Origin: Marinovum algicola
GTDB lineage: Bacteria > Pseudomonadota > Alphaproteobacteria > Rhodobacterales > Rhodobacteraceae
NCBI RefSeq assembly: GCF_900109145.1
Contig: NZ_FNYY01000009.1
Location: 62,001 to 126,000 of the forward strand
Length of the DNA stretch: 64,000 nt
Direction: 5' to 3'
Both the position numbers and the translations under genes were made by a program. Of this stretch, positions 18,384 to 26,471 are shown piece by piece; within the stretch, counting starts at the first letter, position 1, and each line of letters opens with the position of its first letter. The notes below the pieces were generated by a model that saw only the letters and a program-made list of their open reading frames with translations, was not told the DNA's origin and did not search any database.

Positions 18384-19105
18384 CAGCTCAGTTCGCGGAC
18401 GTCTGATGCCAGGCAATAGCCGCCGCCTCGCACCGTCGTCACGATGCGGGGGCGCGACGGATCACGCTCGACCTTGCGGCGCAAGCGGCTGATCTGGTTG
18501 TCGATGGTGCGGTCAAAGACCGAGGCCGACCGGCCCGCCGTCAGATCGAGCAGCTGATCGCGGTTGAGCACGAACCGGGGCCGTTCCAGAAGGACGGTCA
18601 GTAGCTTGAATTCGGCGCTGGTCAGGTCGATCTGCTCGCCGTCGTCATTCGACAGCGCCCGGGTGTCGGTATCGAGGACCCAATGGGCAAAGGCGATGCG
18701 CTTGCCCGAGAGCGCGCCGGCATAGGGTTCGGCCTTGGTGGTGCGGCGCAGGATGGCCTTGATGCGGGCAATCAGCTCGCGTGGGTTGAACGGCTTGGCA
18801 AGATAGTCATCGGCGCCGATTTCCAGGCCGACGATCCGGTCGGTCTCTTCTCCCAGCGCGGTCAGCAGCAGGATCGGCACATTGCCATTGGCTGACAGCC
18901 GGCGGCAGACCGACAGCCCGTCCTCTCCCGGCATCATGACGTCGAGAACGATAAGATCGTACTGGCCATGGCCGAGCTTGGCGTCCATGTCGACCGCGTC
19001 GCGCGCAGAGGTCGCCCGCATTCCGTTCTGTTCAAGGTAGCGCGTCACGGCATCGCGGATTTCGCGGTGGTCGTCGACGACAAGAATGTGTGGTGGTTCG
19101 CTCAT
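18383..19105 (-). CDS. OmpR-family response regulator
   Basis: 240 residues. Receiver domain with acidic pocket D11/D12, phospho-acceptor D55 in VLDVMMPG and K104 in LAKPFNP; C-terminal winged helix ending in VTTVRGGGYCLA. ATG 19105; a much longer in-frame extension overlaps the divergent EF-hand gene and is not real. Partner of the downstream kinase. The divergent intergenic region contains two palindromes that are candidate binding sites. Confidence 0.93.
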   Translation of the reverse strand: MSEPPHILVVDDHREIRDAVTRYLEQNGMRATSARDAVDMDAKLGHGQYDLIVLDVMMPGEDGLSVCRRLSANGNVPILLLTALGEETDRIVGLEIGADDYLAKPFNPRELIARIKAILRRTTKAEPYAGALSGKRIAFAHWVLDTDTRALSNDDGEQIDLTSAEFKLLTVLLERPRFVLNRDQLLDLTAGRSASVFDRTIDNQISRLRRKVERDPSRPRIVTTVRGGGYCLASDVRELS

Positions 19106-19147
19106 GGACCTTCTTTTAAACGAGTGAGGGGCGCTTTCCCGAAGATA

Positions 19148-19229
19148 TTTGTCACGAAATGTAACCGCCACCGCCGTTGTGATCCGCCGATACAAAACCG
19201 TGGACTCCCCGGCATTTTGTCGCGACAAA
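19148..19229. promoter_or_regulatory. two related TTTGTC-containing sites, one a perfect palindrome
   Basis: TTTGTCGCGACAAA at 19216-19229 is a perfect 14-bp palindrome, and TTTGTCACGAAA at 19148-19159 repeats its left half with one change. Both lie in the divergent control region between the response regulator and the EF-hand gene, so they are candidate operators for the regulator. Pure sequence inference. Confidence 0.45.
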
Positions 19230-19240
19230 CCCCTGCCATA

Positions 19241-19263
19241 TGTCAGGTATCGCAATACTGACA
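19241..19263. promoter_or_regulatory. imperfect inverted repeat upstream of the EF-hand gene
   Basis: TGTCAGGTAT and ATACTGACA face each other around CGCA, ending 13 bp before the EF-hand ATG. The position is close to or within the 5' leader, so it could be an operator or an RNA hairpin over the translation start. Confidence 0.4.
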
Positions 19264-19276
19264 TGAGGTGATCCGA

Positions 19277-19858
19277 ATGAAACACAATTCTCTTCTCGCT
19301 GCATTTGCTCTGGCCGCGACCGTGCTTGGCGGGGCCGCTTATGCCGGTTCCGATCATGGCCACGGCGGCAAGACCGGCGGCAAATCCGGTGCGGCAGCGA
19401 TGCAGGGCGGCGGCTCCGGCATGATGGGCGGCATGGACGGCATGATGGACATGATGAAGCGCATGCATGGCTCGATGATGGGTGGGGGCATGATGGGCGG
19501 CATGGGTTCCATGGGCGGCGGCATGATGAAGATGTTCGACGCCGATGGCGACGGCACCGTCACGCCGGAAGAGATGCGCAGCCAGCTGCAAGCCAAGCTG
19601 GCCGAGTACGACAGTGACGGCGACGGCACGCTTTCGATTGCCGAATTCGAAACCCTGCACAGCGCGATGATCCGGGAAATGATGGTGGACCGGTTCCAGC
19701 ATCTGGACGCGGATGGTGATGGTGCCGTGACGGCGGAAGAGATGGCGGCACCGGCCGACATGATGGAACGGATGCAAAAGATGCATTCCAACATGTCTCA
19801 GATGCAGCCGGAGGCCGAAAAGGGCATGGATGGCGACGCCATGATGAACGACAACTGA
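19277..19858 (+). CDS. secreted Met-rich EF-hand protein
   Basis: 193 residues. Signal peptide 1-23 (ends AYA). A His-rich stretch (SDHGHGG) and a Met/Gly-rich block at about 49-86 (MMGG, MMDMM, SMMGG units) precede three canonical EF-hand loops, D-A-D-G-D-G (88-99), D-S-D-G-D-G (112-123) and D-A-D-G-D-G (144-155); the tail is again Met-rich. Probable periplasmic protein binding Cu(I) through Met thioethers and Ca2+ through the loops. ATG 19277 follows GAGG; an upstream GTG is less likely. Divergent from the two-component operon, which probably controls it. Confidence 0.85.
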   Translation: MKHNSLLAAFALAATVLGGAAYAGSDHGHGGKTGGKSGAAAMQGGGSGMMGGMDGMMDMMKRMHGSMMGGGMMGGMGSMGGGMMKMFDADGDGTVTPEEMRSQLQAKLAEYDSDGDGTLSIAEFETLHSAMIREMMVDRFQHLDADGDGAVTAEEMAAPADMMERMQKMHSNMSQMQPEAEKGMDGDAMMNDN

Positions 19859-19865
19859 CCCAAGC

Positions 19866-19910
19866 GGGGCCGTCTCTCACGTCGCCCGGTCGCAAGCGAG
19901 AGACGACCCC
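19866..19910 (+). terminator. hairpin after the EF-hand gene
   Basis: GGGG-C-CGTCTCTC and GAGAGACG-A-CCCC pair across a 19-base loop, starting 7 bp after the stop codon. There is no T-run, so it is either a rho-type transcript end or an mRNA-stabilising stem. Confidence 0.5.
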
Positions 19911-19923
19911 GCACGGACATCCT

Positions 19924-19942
19924 CGCCCCGCAAAGCGGGGCG
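19924..19942 (+). repeat. 8-bp GC hairpin with 3-base loop
   Basis: CGCCCCGC-AAA-GCGGGGCG is a perfect stem-loop directly following the previous hairpin and about 45 bp before the next CueR-type promoter. It probably insulates the ATPase promoter from upstream transcription. Confidence 0.45.
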
Positions 19943-19986
19943 AAGGCCGGCCGGCGGTGCCCTGCACGATGTCGCGAAGTTCGCGC

Positions 19987-20017
19987 TTGACCTTCCAGTC
20001 ACTGGAAAGACTAGGCT
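19987..20017 (+). promoter_or_regulatory. CueR-type promoter/operator of the second P1B ATPase
   Basis: Plus strand: -35 TTGACC, 19-bp spacer with the dyad CTTCC-AGTCACT-GGAAA (also CCAGTCACTGG), and -10 TAGGCT. The ATPase ATG is about 42 bases after the -10 box. Confidence 0.8.
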
Positions 20018-20059
20018 CTAGCTGTTTCCTTCCCCGTCTTTGTCCAAGAGGACTTCAGA

Positions 20060-22408
20060 ATGAGCGACCATGCACACCCAGTCTCGCACGATGCCGAGAC
20101 AACAACCTACGTCTGCCCGATGCACCCGGAGGTGCGGCAGGACCATCCGGGAGACTGCCCGAAATGCGGGATGCATCTTGTGCCTGAGGGTCAAGAGGCG
20201 CACCACGGCGGACACGATCACCATGCCCACGGCCCCCAGAGCGGCGCCGCGGACGGCAGATATGACAGCGTTCCCGAGGATCATGACGGCGCGGTCTATA
20301 CCTGTCCGATGCATCCGCAGGTTCGCCAGACGCATCCTGGCTCCTGCCCGATCTGTGGCATGGGGCTCGAGCTGGAATCGGCGGCAATGGCCGACGCGGG
20401 CCCGAACCCGGAGCTGGTGGATTTCACCCGGCGGTTCTGGGTCGGCACGGTCCTGACCATCCCGCTGCTCATTCTCACGATGGCCCCCTTTCTCGGCTTT
20501 TCCGGCGTGCGCGAGGCCTTTGGCGAACGCACGACGCTCTGGATCGAGCTGGGTCTCGGAACGCCGGTTGTCCTGTGGTGCGGCTGGCCCTTCCTGGTGC
20601 GGGGCTGGAATTCGTTCCGCACCATGAACCTCAACATGTTTTCCCTGATTGCCATGGGCGTTTCGGCGGCCTGGCTCTTCAGCGTCGTGGCGGTTCTGGT
20701 GCCGGACATCTTCCCGGCGGGGTTCCGCGATGCCGAAGGGCACGTCGGGGTCTATTTCGAAGCGGCGGCGGTGATCGTGACGCTTGTGCTGCTCGGGCAG
20801 CTGATGGAGTTGCGGGCCCGCGAAGGCACCGGCAAGGCCATCCGCGCCCTGCTGGACATGGCGGCCAAGACCGCGCGGGTGATCAGGCCGGATGGCACAG
20901 AAGAGGAAATTCCGCTCGAGGAGGTGCTTGTGGGCGACCGTCTGCGGGTGCGGCCCGGTGACAAGGTGCCGGTTGATGGCGTGGTCGTGGAAGGCCGCTC
21001 CTCGATCGACGAGAGCATGATTTCCGGCGAGCCGGTCCCGGTCGAAAAGGTCGAAGGCGATGCGGTGACCGGGGCGACGATCAATGGCACCGGCAGCCTG
21101 GTGATGGAGGCAACGCGGGTCGGCGCGGACACGATGCTGGCGCAGATCGTCGAGATGGTGTCGAACGCGCAACGTTCGCGCGCGCCGATCCAGAAATATG
21201 CCGACCGGGTGGCGGGCTATTTCGTGCCGGCGGTGATCGCCATCGCGGTTCTGTCGTTCATCGCCTGGGCGGTTCTGGGGCCGGCGCCGGCTCTGTCCTA
21301 TGCGCTGATCTCGGCGGTTGCGGTCCTGATCATCGCTTGTCCCTGTGCGCTCGGTCTCGCGACCCCGATGTCGATCATGACGGCAACCGGTCGCGGGGCC
21401 CAGGCCGGGGTGCTGATCAAGAATGCCGAGGCGCTGGAGCGCTTCGAGAAGGTCGATACCCTGATCGTCGACAAGACCGGCACGTTGACCGAGGGCAAGC
21501 CGCGCCTTGTCGCCGTTTTGCCCGAACGCGGTCATGACGAGGCCGAAGTGCTGCGGCTTGCCGCGTCGCTGGAACGCGGGTCAGAGCATCCGCTTGCCGA
21601 GGCCATCGTCCGGGGCGCGGAAGAGCGCGACGTGAAAATGGCCGATGCCGCGGATTTCGAGGCGATTACCGGCAAGGGGGTCCGGGGCGTGGTGGATGGC
21701 AAGGCCGTCGCGCTTGGCAACCTGGCAATGATCCGCGATCTGGGTCTCCACGCGGGCGAGCTGACCGCCAAGGCCAATACCCGGCGTGACGAGGGCGAGA
21801 CCGTGATGTTCGTGGTGCTGGATGGCGAGATCGCCGGGCTTGTCGGCGTTGCCGATCCGGTCAAGGACAGCACGCCCGCCGCGATCAAGGACCTGCACGC
21901 GCTGGGCTTTCGCGTCATCATGGCCACCGGCGACAACGAGCGCACGGCCAGGGCCATCGGCGCCCGTCTCGGCATCGACGAGATCCGGGCCGACGTCTTG
22001 CCCGAAGACAAGGCGCGGATCATCAAGGAGCTGCAACAGGACGGCCGCAAGGTTGCGATGGCCGGGGATGGCGTCAACGACGCCCCGGCGCTGGCGCAGG
22101 CCGATGTCGGCATCGCCATGGGCACCGGCGCGGACGTGGCCATCGAAAGCGCGGGGATCACGCTGGTCAAGGGCGACCTGGACGGCATCGTCCGCGCCCG
22201 GCGGCTGGCCCATGCCACGATGCGCAACATCCGCCAGAACCTGTTCTTCGCGCTGATCTACAACGCCTCCGGCGTGCCGGTGGCCGCGGGGGTGCTCTTC
22301 CCGGTCTTCGGCATCCTGATCAGCCCGATGTTCGCCGCCTTTGCGATGAGCGCATCCTCGATCTCGGTGGTGCTCAATTCGCTGCGTCTCCGGGCGGCGC
22401 GGATCTAG
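20060..22408 (+). CDS. copper-translocating P1B-type ATPase with two CPMHP heavy-metal-binding domains
   Basis: 782 residues. Instead of HMA domains it has two YHS-like heavy-metal-binding motifs, C-P-M-H-P ... C-P-K-C-G-M at about 19-38 and C-P-M-H-P ... C-P-I-C-G-M at about 77-96, separated by a His-rich linker. Core: CPC at 427-429 in the membrane, DKTGT at 471-475, [13 protein letters not shown] and [11 protein letters not shown] second copper exporter, differing from CopA in its sensor domains and perhaps feeding periplasmic acceptors. Own CueR-type promoter. About 290 bp without a gene follow before the second cytochrome module. Confidence 0.94.
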   Translation: MSDHAHPVSHDAETTTYVCPMHPEVRQDHPGDCPKCGMHLVPEGQEAHHGGHDHHAHGPQSGAADGRYDSVPEDHDGAVYTCPMHPQVRQTHPGSCPICGMGLELESAAMADAGPNPELVDFTRRFWVGTVLTIPLLILTMAPFLGFSGVREAFGERTTLWIELGLGTPVVLWCGWPFLVRGWNSFRTMNLNMFSLIAMGVSAAWLFSVVAVLVPDIFPAGFRDAEGHVGVYFEAAAVIVTLVLLGQLMELRAREGTGKAIRALLDMAAKTARVIRPDGTEEEIPLEEVLVGDRLRVRPGDKVPVDGVVVEGRSSIDESMISGEPVPVEKVEGDAVTGATINGTGSLVMEATRVGADTMLAQIVEMVSNAQRSRAPIQKYADRVAGYFVPAVIAIAVLSFIAWAVLGPAPALSYALISAVAVLIIACPCALGLATPMSIMTATGRGAQAGVLIKNAEALERFEKVDTLIVDKTGTLTEGKPRLVAVLPERGHDEAEVLRLAASLERGSEHPLAEAIVRGAEERDVKMADAADFEAITGKGVRGVVDGKAVALGNLAMIRDLGLHAGELTAKANTRRDEGETVMFVVLDGEIAGLVGVADPVKDSTPAAIKDLHALGFRVIMATGDNERTARAIGARLGIDEIRADVLPEDKARIIKELQQDGRKVAMAGDGVNDAPALAQADVGIAMGTGADVAIESAGITLVKGDLDGIVRARRLAHATMRNIRQNLFFALIYNASGVPVAAGVLFPVFGILISPMFAAFAMSASSISVVLNSLRLRAARI

Positions 22409-22700
22409 GCCGCGGAACCCACCTGATGACGAGTTGATCGGTGCTGCGTTCGGACGGATCAGCTGCGATCAAGGTCTCCGCAACCCCGGGTGCGTCGGCA
22501 AAGGTTCGCCGACGTATTCGGGGTAGATCGGCAACGATACATTCGGATACAAAAGATACGCCGGTCGGGCGTTTGCAAGTCCGGCGAATTCACCTAGGTT
22601 CCTGGGTCAGGGATCGGGAGGAGAACGCGGAAGCTGCAATCGGCGGCGCGTGGCAGACCGATGACGACCGGACCAAGGGCAGGCAGGAACAAGGACGGGC

Positions 22701-23147
22701 ATGTCGAAATTGACGATATCGATCGTGGCGGCGGCTCTTCTCGGCCTCGGTGCCTTGGCTTGGTATGCCGCACGCCCGACCGGCCATTCCATGGACCAAC
22801 CCGATCTGGCGCAGCTCTCCGAGGGGGCGGCGATCGTGGATGTCACGGTGCCCGCCGAATTCTCTGACAATGCCAAAATCGGCCAGCGGGCTTTCGAAGC
22901 GAAATGCGCCGCGTGCCACGGCACGAACGCCGCCGGACAAAACGGGGTGGCACCGCCCCTGGTTCACAAGATCTACGAGCCCAGCCATCACGGCGACATG
23001 GCCTTCGTTCTCGCCGCCAAGAACGGCGTGCGCGCGCATCACTGGAGATTCGGAGACATGCCGCCGGTCGAGGGGCTGACCCAGGGCGACGCGATGATGA
23101 TTGTCGCCTATGTCCGGGAACTGCAACAAGCGAACGGGATCGACTGA
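22701..23147 (+). CDS. small membrane-anchored c-type cytochrome (module copy 2)
   Basis: 148 residues. N-terminal anchor (about 4-21), haem site C-A-A-C-H at 69-73, axial Met likely in FGDMPPVEG. Nearly identical core to the 15457-15915 protein (same 20 residues around the haem, then EP-x-HH-x-DMAFV). First gene of the plus-strand module copy; separated from the P1B ATPase by 292 bp in which I see no CueR-type site, so the module may use a separate promoter or read-through. Confidence 0.9.
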   Translation: MSKLTISIVAAALLGLGALAWYAARPTGHSMDQPDLAQLSEGAAIVDVTVPAEFSDNAKIGQRAFEAKCAACHGTNAAGQNGVAPPLVHKIYEPSHHGDMAFVLAAKNGVRAHHWRFGDMPPVEGLTQGDAMMIVAYVRELQQANGID

Positions 23148-23150
23148 ACG

Positions 23151-23483
23151 ATGCGCGGCATGATTCCCGGCCGGCTGATCCTGCTCGCTGTCGCGGCCTG
23201 TGTCGTGGCGCTGCTGAGCCTGCCTGACCTGGACTTCGCCCATTCCGACCAGCCGCCGGTTGCGGAGCAGTTGGCGCATGACACCCATTCCGACGAATCG
23301 CACAGCACCGGCATAGGCCATTGTCATGGCGAGGCCTCCTGTTCCAGCGGGCTGCACATCGTCTTTGGTCTTCGTACAATACCGCCCGAGCGGCCGCCGC
23401 TGCCGGCGCTGGATCGCGCCCCGACGAATTTCAACGACGCCACCCTCGGGCGCGAGCCACCGGTCCCTATCGCTCTCTCTTGA
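23151..23483 (+). CDS. small secreted protein with GHCH motif (module copy 2), unknown function
   Basis: 110 residues. Hydrophobic N-terminus (about 5-24), then a His/Asp/Ser-rich stretch (HDTHSDESH) leading to G-I-G-H-C-H-G-E-A-S-C. Counterpart of the 15099-15452 protein: same size, same place between the small cytochrome and the cytochrome c'-like gene, same G-H-C-H and following Cys, otherwise poorly conserved. Starts 3 bp after the cytochrome stop. The retained His/Cys cluster against a diverged background suggests a metal site; no family recognised. Confidence 0.65.
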   Translation: MRGMIPGRLILLAVAACVVALLSLPDLDFAHSDQPPVAEQLAHDTHSDESHSTGIGHCHGEASCSSGLHIVFGLRTIPPERPPLPALDRAPTNFNDATLGREPPVPIALS

Positions 23484-23530
23484 TGCATCCGCGGCCCAAG
23501 TGCCGCATTGGAACTCAACGGAGACAAGAG

Positions 23531-24136
23531 ATGAAATATACAGGAATTACCGGCATCGTCCTTTCGGTGACACTTGCAGGCGGCGTTCTGGCCCATTCGG
23601 GTGCGACAGGCGTCGTGAAGGAACGCATGGATGGCATGATGGCCATGAGCAAGGCGATCAAGGCGGTCACACCGGTCATGCGCGGCAAGGTCGACTATGA
23701 TGCCGCGCGGGTGCGGGACTTTGCCGCCACGATCAAAGAGCATTCGGGCGAGACGATGACCAAGCTGTTCCCCGAAGGCAGCGAAGAGGCACCCTCGGTC
23801 GCCAAGCCCCGGATCTGGGAAGACTGGAGCGAGTTCGAGGCGCTGGCCGTGCGGCTGGGGACCCTCGCCGAAGGACTGGACCGGGCGGCGGACAATGGGC
23901 TGAAGGCCGCGGGCGGAGCATCGGCCAGCATGATGGGCGGCGACACCATGATGGGCGGCCAGTCCATGATGGGTGGCGACAACATGATGGGCGGCGGCGG
24001 CATGATGGGGGGCAGCGGGCCGATGACGGCCGAGCTTGACCCCGCGCAGCTGGCAGAGATGCCGGCGGATGCGGTCTTTCGAATGGTGAGCCAGACCTGC
24101 GCTGCCTGCCACACCAAGTTCCGCGCGGAAAAATAA
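23531..24136 (+). CDS. Met-rich cytochrome c'/c556-like protein (module copy 2)
   Basis: 201 residues. Signal peptide 1-21, four-helix cytochrome c'-type body, C-terminal haem site C-A-A-C-H at 190-194. The inter-helix insert (134-161) has five MMGG units separated by two or three residues, longer and more regular than in copy 1. ATG 23531 after GGAGACAAGAG; the long upstream extension overlaps the GHCH gene in another frame and is rejected. One base separates it from the dihaem cytochrome gene. Confidence 0.87.
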   Translation: MKYTGITGIVLSVTLAGGVLAHSGATGVVKERMDGMMAMSKAIKAVTPVMRGKVDYDAARVRDFAATIKEHSGETMTKLFPEGSEEAPSVAKPRIWEDWSEFEALAVRLGTLAEGLDRAADNGLKAAGGASASMMGGDTMMGGQSMMGGDNMMGGGGMMGGSGPMTAELDPAQLAEMPADAVFRMVSQTCAACHTKFRAEK

Positions 24137-24137
24137 G

Positions 24138-25031
24138 ATGCGCAAAGTGACAAGAGGGCTGGTCGCCGCCGCAGCATTGGGCGCGGCGGGGCTGGCAGCG
24201 GTGGCCGCCTGGCCCGTCGGCCGGGCACCCGAGGATATCGCGCTGCAAGGCGATGCCAATCGAGGTGCCTATCTGGCGCGGGCGTCCGGCTGTATCGCCT
24301 GCCACACCGATTTCGAGAATGGCGGCGCACCGCTGGCCGGCGGTGTCGAGCTGGAAACTCCCTTCGGCAGTATCTACTCGCCAAACCTCACCACCGACCC
24401 GGAACACGGGATCGGCGACTGGACGATAGAGCAGTTCGCGGCGGCGGTTCGGCAGGGGGTGTCGCCGGAGGGTGCCCCCTATTACCCGGCCTTCACCTAT
24501 CCGTTCTATCAGCAGTTCACCGATCAGGACATTGCCGATCTCTGGGCCGCGTTTCAGACCGTGCCCGCCGTGGCCGAGCCTTCGCGCGAGCCGGAGATGC
24601 CGTTCCCCTTCAATCAGCGTGCACTGATGAAGTTCTGGCGCGCGCTCTATCTGGATCCGCCGCGCGCCGAGCCGGTGCCGGGGGCCGATCCGCTGTGGAA
24701 TCGCGGCAAGGAGCTGGTCGAGGGCGCGGCGCATTGCGGCGCCTGTCACACCGGCCGGACGCTGCTGGGCGGCCGCGATCACGAAAGCCAGCATTTCAAG
24801 GGCAGCAACATGCTGCCGGGCGGCGGCAAGGCGCCGGCGATCGATGCCGAAACGCTGATGGCGCGGGGCTGGGATGTCGACAGCCTCTCATATGCCTTGC
24901 GCTCCGGGATCACGCCGTCGGGTGACGCTTTTGGCGGTGCGATGGGTGAAGTCGTCCTATATGGAACTCAGTACCTGTCCGATGAAGATCTTGAAGCAAT
25001 GGCAACCTATCTGATGGACGATCACGGATGA
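24138..25031 (+). CDS. dihaem c-type cytochrome (module copy 2)
   Basis: 297 residues. Signal-anchor at about 7-24, haem sites C-I-A-C-H at 52-56 and C-G-A-C-H at 200-204. Shares the NLTTDPEHGIGDW, YYPAFTYPFY and GITPSGDAFGGAMGEVV blocks with the 13529-14473 protein; the C-terminal tail is shorter. Closes the four-gene module and is followed after 34 bp by a multicopper oxidase, which could use this chain as electron donor or acceptor. Confidence 0.9.
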   Translation: MRKVTRGLVAAAALGAAGLAAVAAWPVGRAPEDIALQGDANRGAYLARASGCIACHTDFENGGAPLAGGVELETPFGSIYSPNLTTDPEHGIGDWTIEQFAAAVRQGVSPEGAPYYPAFTYPFYQQFTDQDIADLWAAFQTVPAVAEPSREPEMPFPFNQRALMKFWRALYLDPPRAEPVPGADPLWNRGKELVEGAAHCGACHTGRTLLGGRDHESQHFKGSNMLPGGGKAPAIDAETLMARGWDVDSLSYALRSGITPSGDAFGGAMGEVVLYGTQYLSDEDLEAMATYLMDDHG

Positions 25032-25065
25032 TCGGACGATTGCCGAACCACGAAAGGACACCGCG

Positions 25066-26448
25066 TTGAACGTGACACGGCGGAACATTCTGCTGGGAGG
25101 TGCGGCCTGTGCCGCCCTTCCGGGCCTGGCCTTTGCCCAGGCCGGGGCCGAGGAATTGTGGGCCGCAGCCTTTGATCACCAGCTGCTGCCCGACCCCTAT
25201 GGCCCGACCACGCTCTGGGGCTATGGACCGGCCTCGCCCGGCACCGAGATCCGCGTCGCCCAGGGCGCGCGGGTGCGGCGGACCCTTGTCAACGGGCTCG
25301 ATCAGCCCACCTCGATCCATTGGCACGGCATTCGCATCGACAATGCGATGGACGGTGTCGCCGGGCTGACCCAGGGTGCGGTGGCTCCGGGGGAACGCTT
25401 CGATTATGACTTCACGGTGCCGGATGCCGGAACCTTCTGGTATCACGCGCATGACCGCTCTTTCGAACAGGTTGGCCGCGGGCTTTACGGTGCGCTGATC
25501 GTCGAGGAGCCCGAACCGCTGGACATCGACCGGGACGAGGTGCTGGTGCTTGATGACTGGCTGATCGATCCCGACAGCGGCCAGCTTGCCGCCAGTTTCG
25601 GCAACATGCACGATCTGAGCCACGCCGGTCAGGTCGGAAATCTCGTCACCGCCAATGGTGCGCATGATCTTGCCATGCCGGTCAAGCGGCATGAACGCCT
25701 GCGTCTGCGGCTGATCAATGCCGCCAATGCGCGGGTGTTCCAGTTGCAGATGAGCGGGTTGGACAGCTGGATCGTCGCGCTCGACGGCATGCCGCTGCCC
25801 ACGCCGCGCCCGCTGTCAGAGGCGCTCTTGCTGGCACCGGCACAGCGCGCGGACCTGATCGTCGACGTGACCGCCGAGGCGGGCGAGACGGCGGGTCTGG
25901 TCAGTGTCGAACGCGGCGAGGGGTTTGCCCTGGCCTCCTTCCCGGTTACTTCGGAGGCCTCTGCCACCCGACGGGGCGCCGTCGCGCCGCTGCCGCCCAA
26001 CACGGTGGCCCGGCCCGATCTCGCCGCCGCGACGGTACTTGATTTGCGGATGGAAGGCGGCGCCATGGGCGGCCTGCGCGGGGCGCGGCTGGATGGCGAG
26101 ATGCAATCGATGAACGCCCTGGTCGCAGAGAACAAGTTCTGGGCCTTCAACGGCGCGATCGGCACCATGGAAGGCCCGCCGCTGGCCGAGCTGTCGCGCG
26201 GCGAGACGGTGCGTCTGAAGATCGTCAACGACACCGCCTTTCCGCATGCCATGCACCTGCACGGCATGCATTTCCGCGAGGTCACGAAGGACGGCCAGCT
26301 TGGCGATCTGCGCGACACCACGCTGCTCTTGCGGGGCGAGACCCGCGAAGTGGCCTTTGTCGCCGACAATCCGGGCGACTGGCTGTTGCATTGCCACATG
26401 CTGTCGCATGCGGTGGCCGGCATGACGACACGGCTGCGCGTCGGCTGA
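25066..26448 (+). CDS. multicopper oxidase (copper efflux oxidase/FtsP-like, copy 1)
   Basis: 460 residues with three cupredoxin domains. Tat-like leader with T-R-R-N-I-L-L ending near residue 25. All copper motifs are present: H-W-H-G at 85-88, W-Y-H-A-H at about 125-129, F-P-H-A-M-H-L-H-G, and H-C-H-M-L-S-H-A-V-A-G-M near the C-terminus with the axial Met. Likely oxidises Cu(I) in the periplasm. The start is probably TTG 25066 (AGGA seven bases upstream); GTG 25072 is an alternative. No Met-rich insert is seen, unlike CueO. Confidence 0.92.
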   Translation: MNVTRRNILLGGAACAALPGLAFAQAGAEELWAAAFDHQLLPDPYGPTTLWGYGPASPGTEIRVAQGARVRRTLVNGLDQPTSIHWHGIRIDNAMDGVAGLTQGAVAPGERFDYDFTVPDAGTFWYHAHDRSFEQVGRGLYGALIVEEPEPLDIDRDEVLVLDDWLIDPDSGQLAASFGNMHDLSHAGQVGNLVTANGAHDLAMPVKRHERLRLRLINAANARVFQLQMSGLDSWIVALDGMPLPTPRPLSEALLLAPAQRADLIVDVTAEAGETAGLVSVERGEGFALASFPVTSEASATRRGAVAPLPPNTVARPDLAAATVLDLRMEGGAMGGLRGARLDGEMQSMNALVAENKFWAFNGAIGTMEGPPLAELSRGETVRLKIVNDTAFPHAMHLHGMHFREVTKDGQLGDLRDTTLLLRGETREVAFVADNPGDWLLHCHMLSHAVAGMTTRLRVG

Positions 26449-26471
26449 CCGGCCTGGCCGTGGCGGGCGCC

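Noticed and set aside
22441-22713. Plus-strand open frame before cytochrome module 2
   Set aside because: It overlaps the cytochrome start in another frame, has low-complexity basic composition and no motif.
23932-24015. Regularly spaced short DNA repeats, possible CRISPR or minisatellite
   Set aside because: The repeats are in-frame codons for MMGG units inside a cytochrome gene, with spacers of only a few bases.
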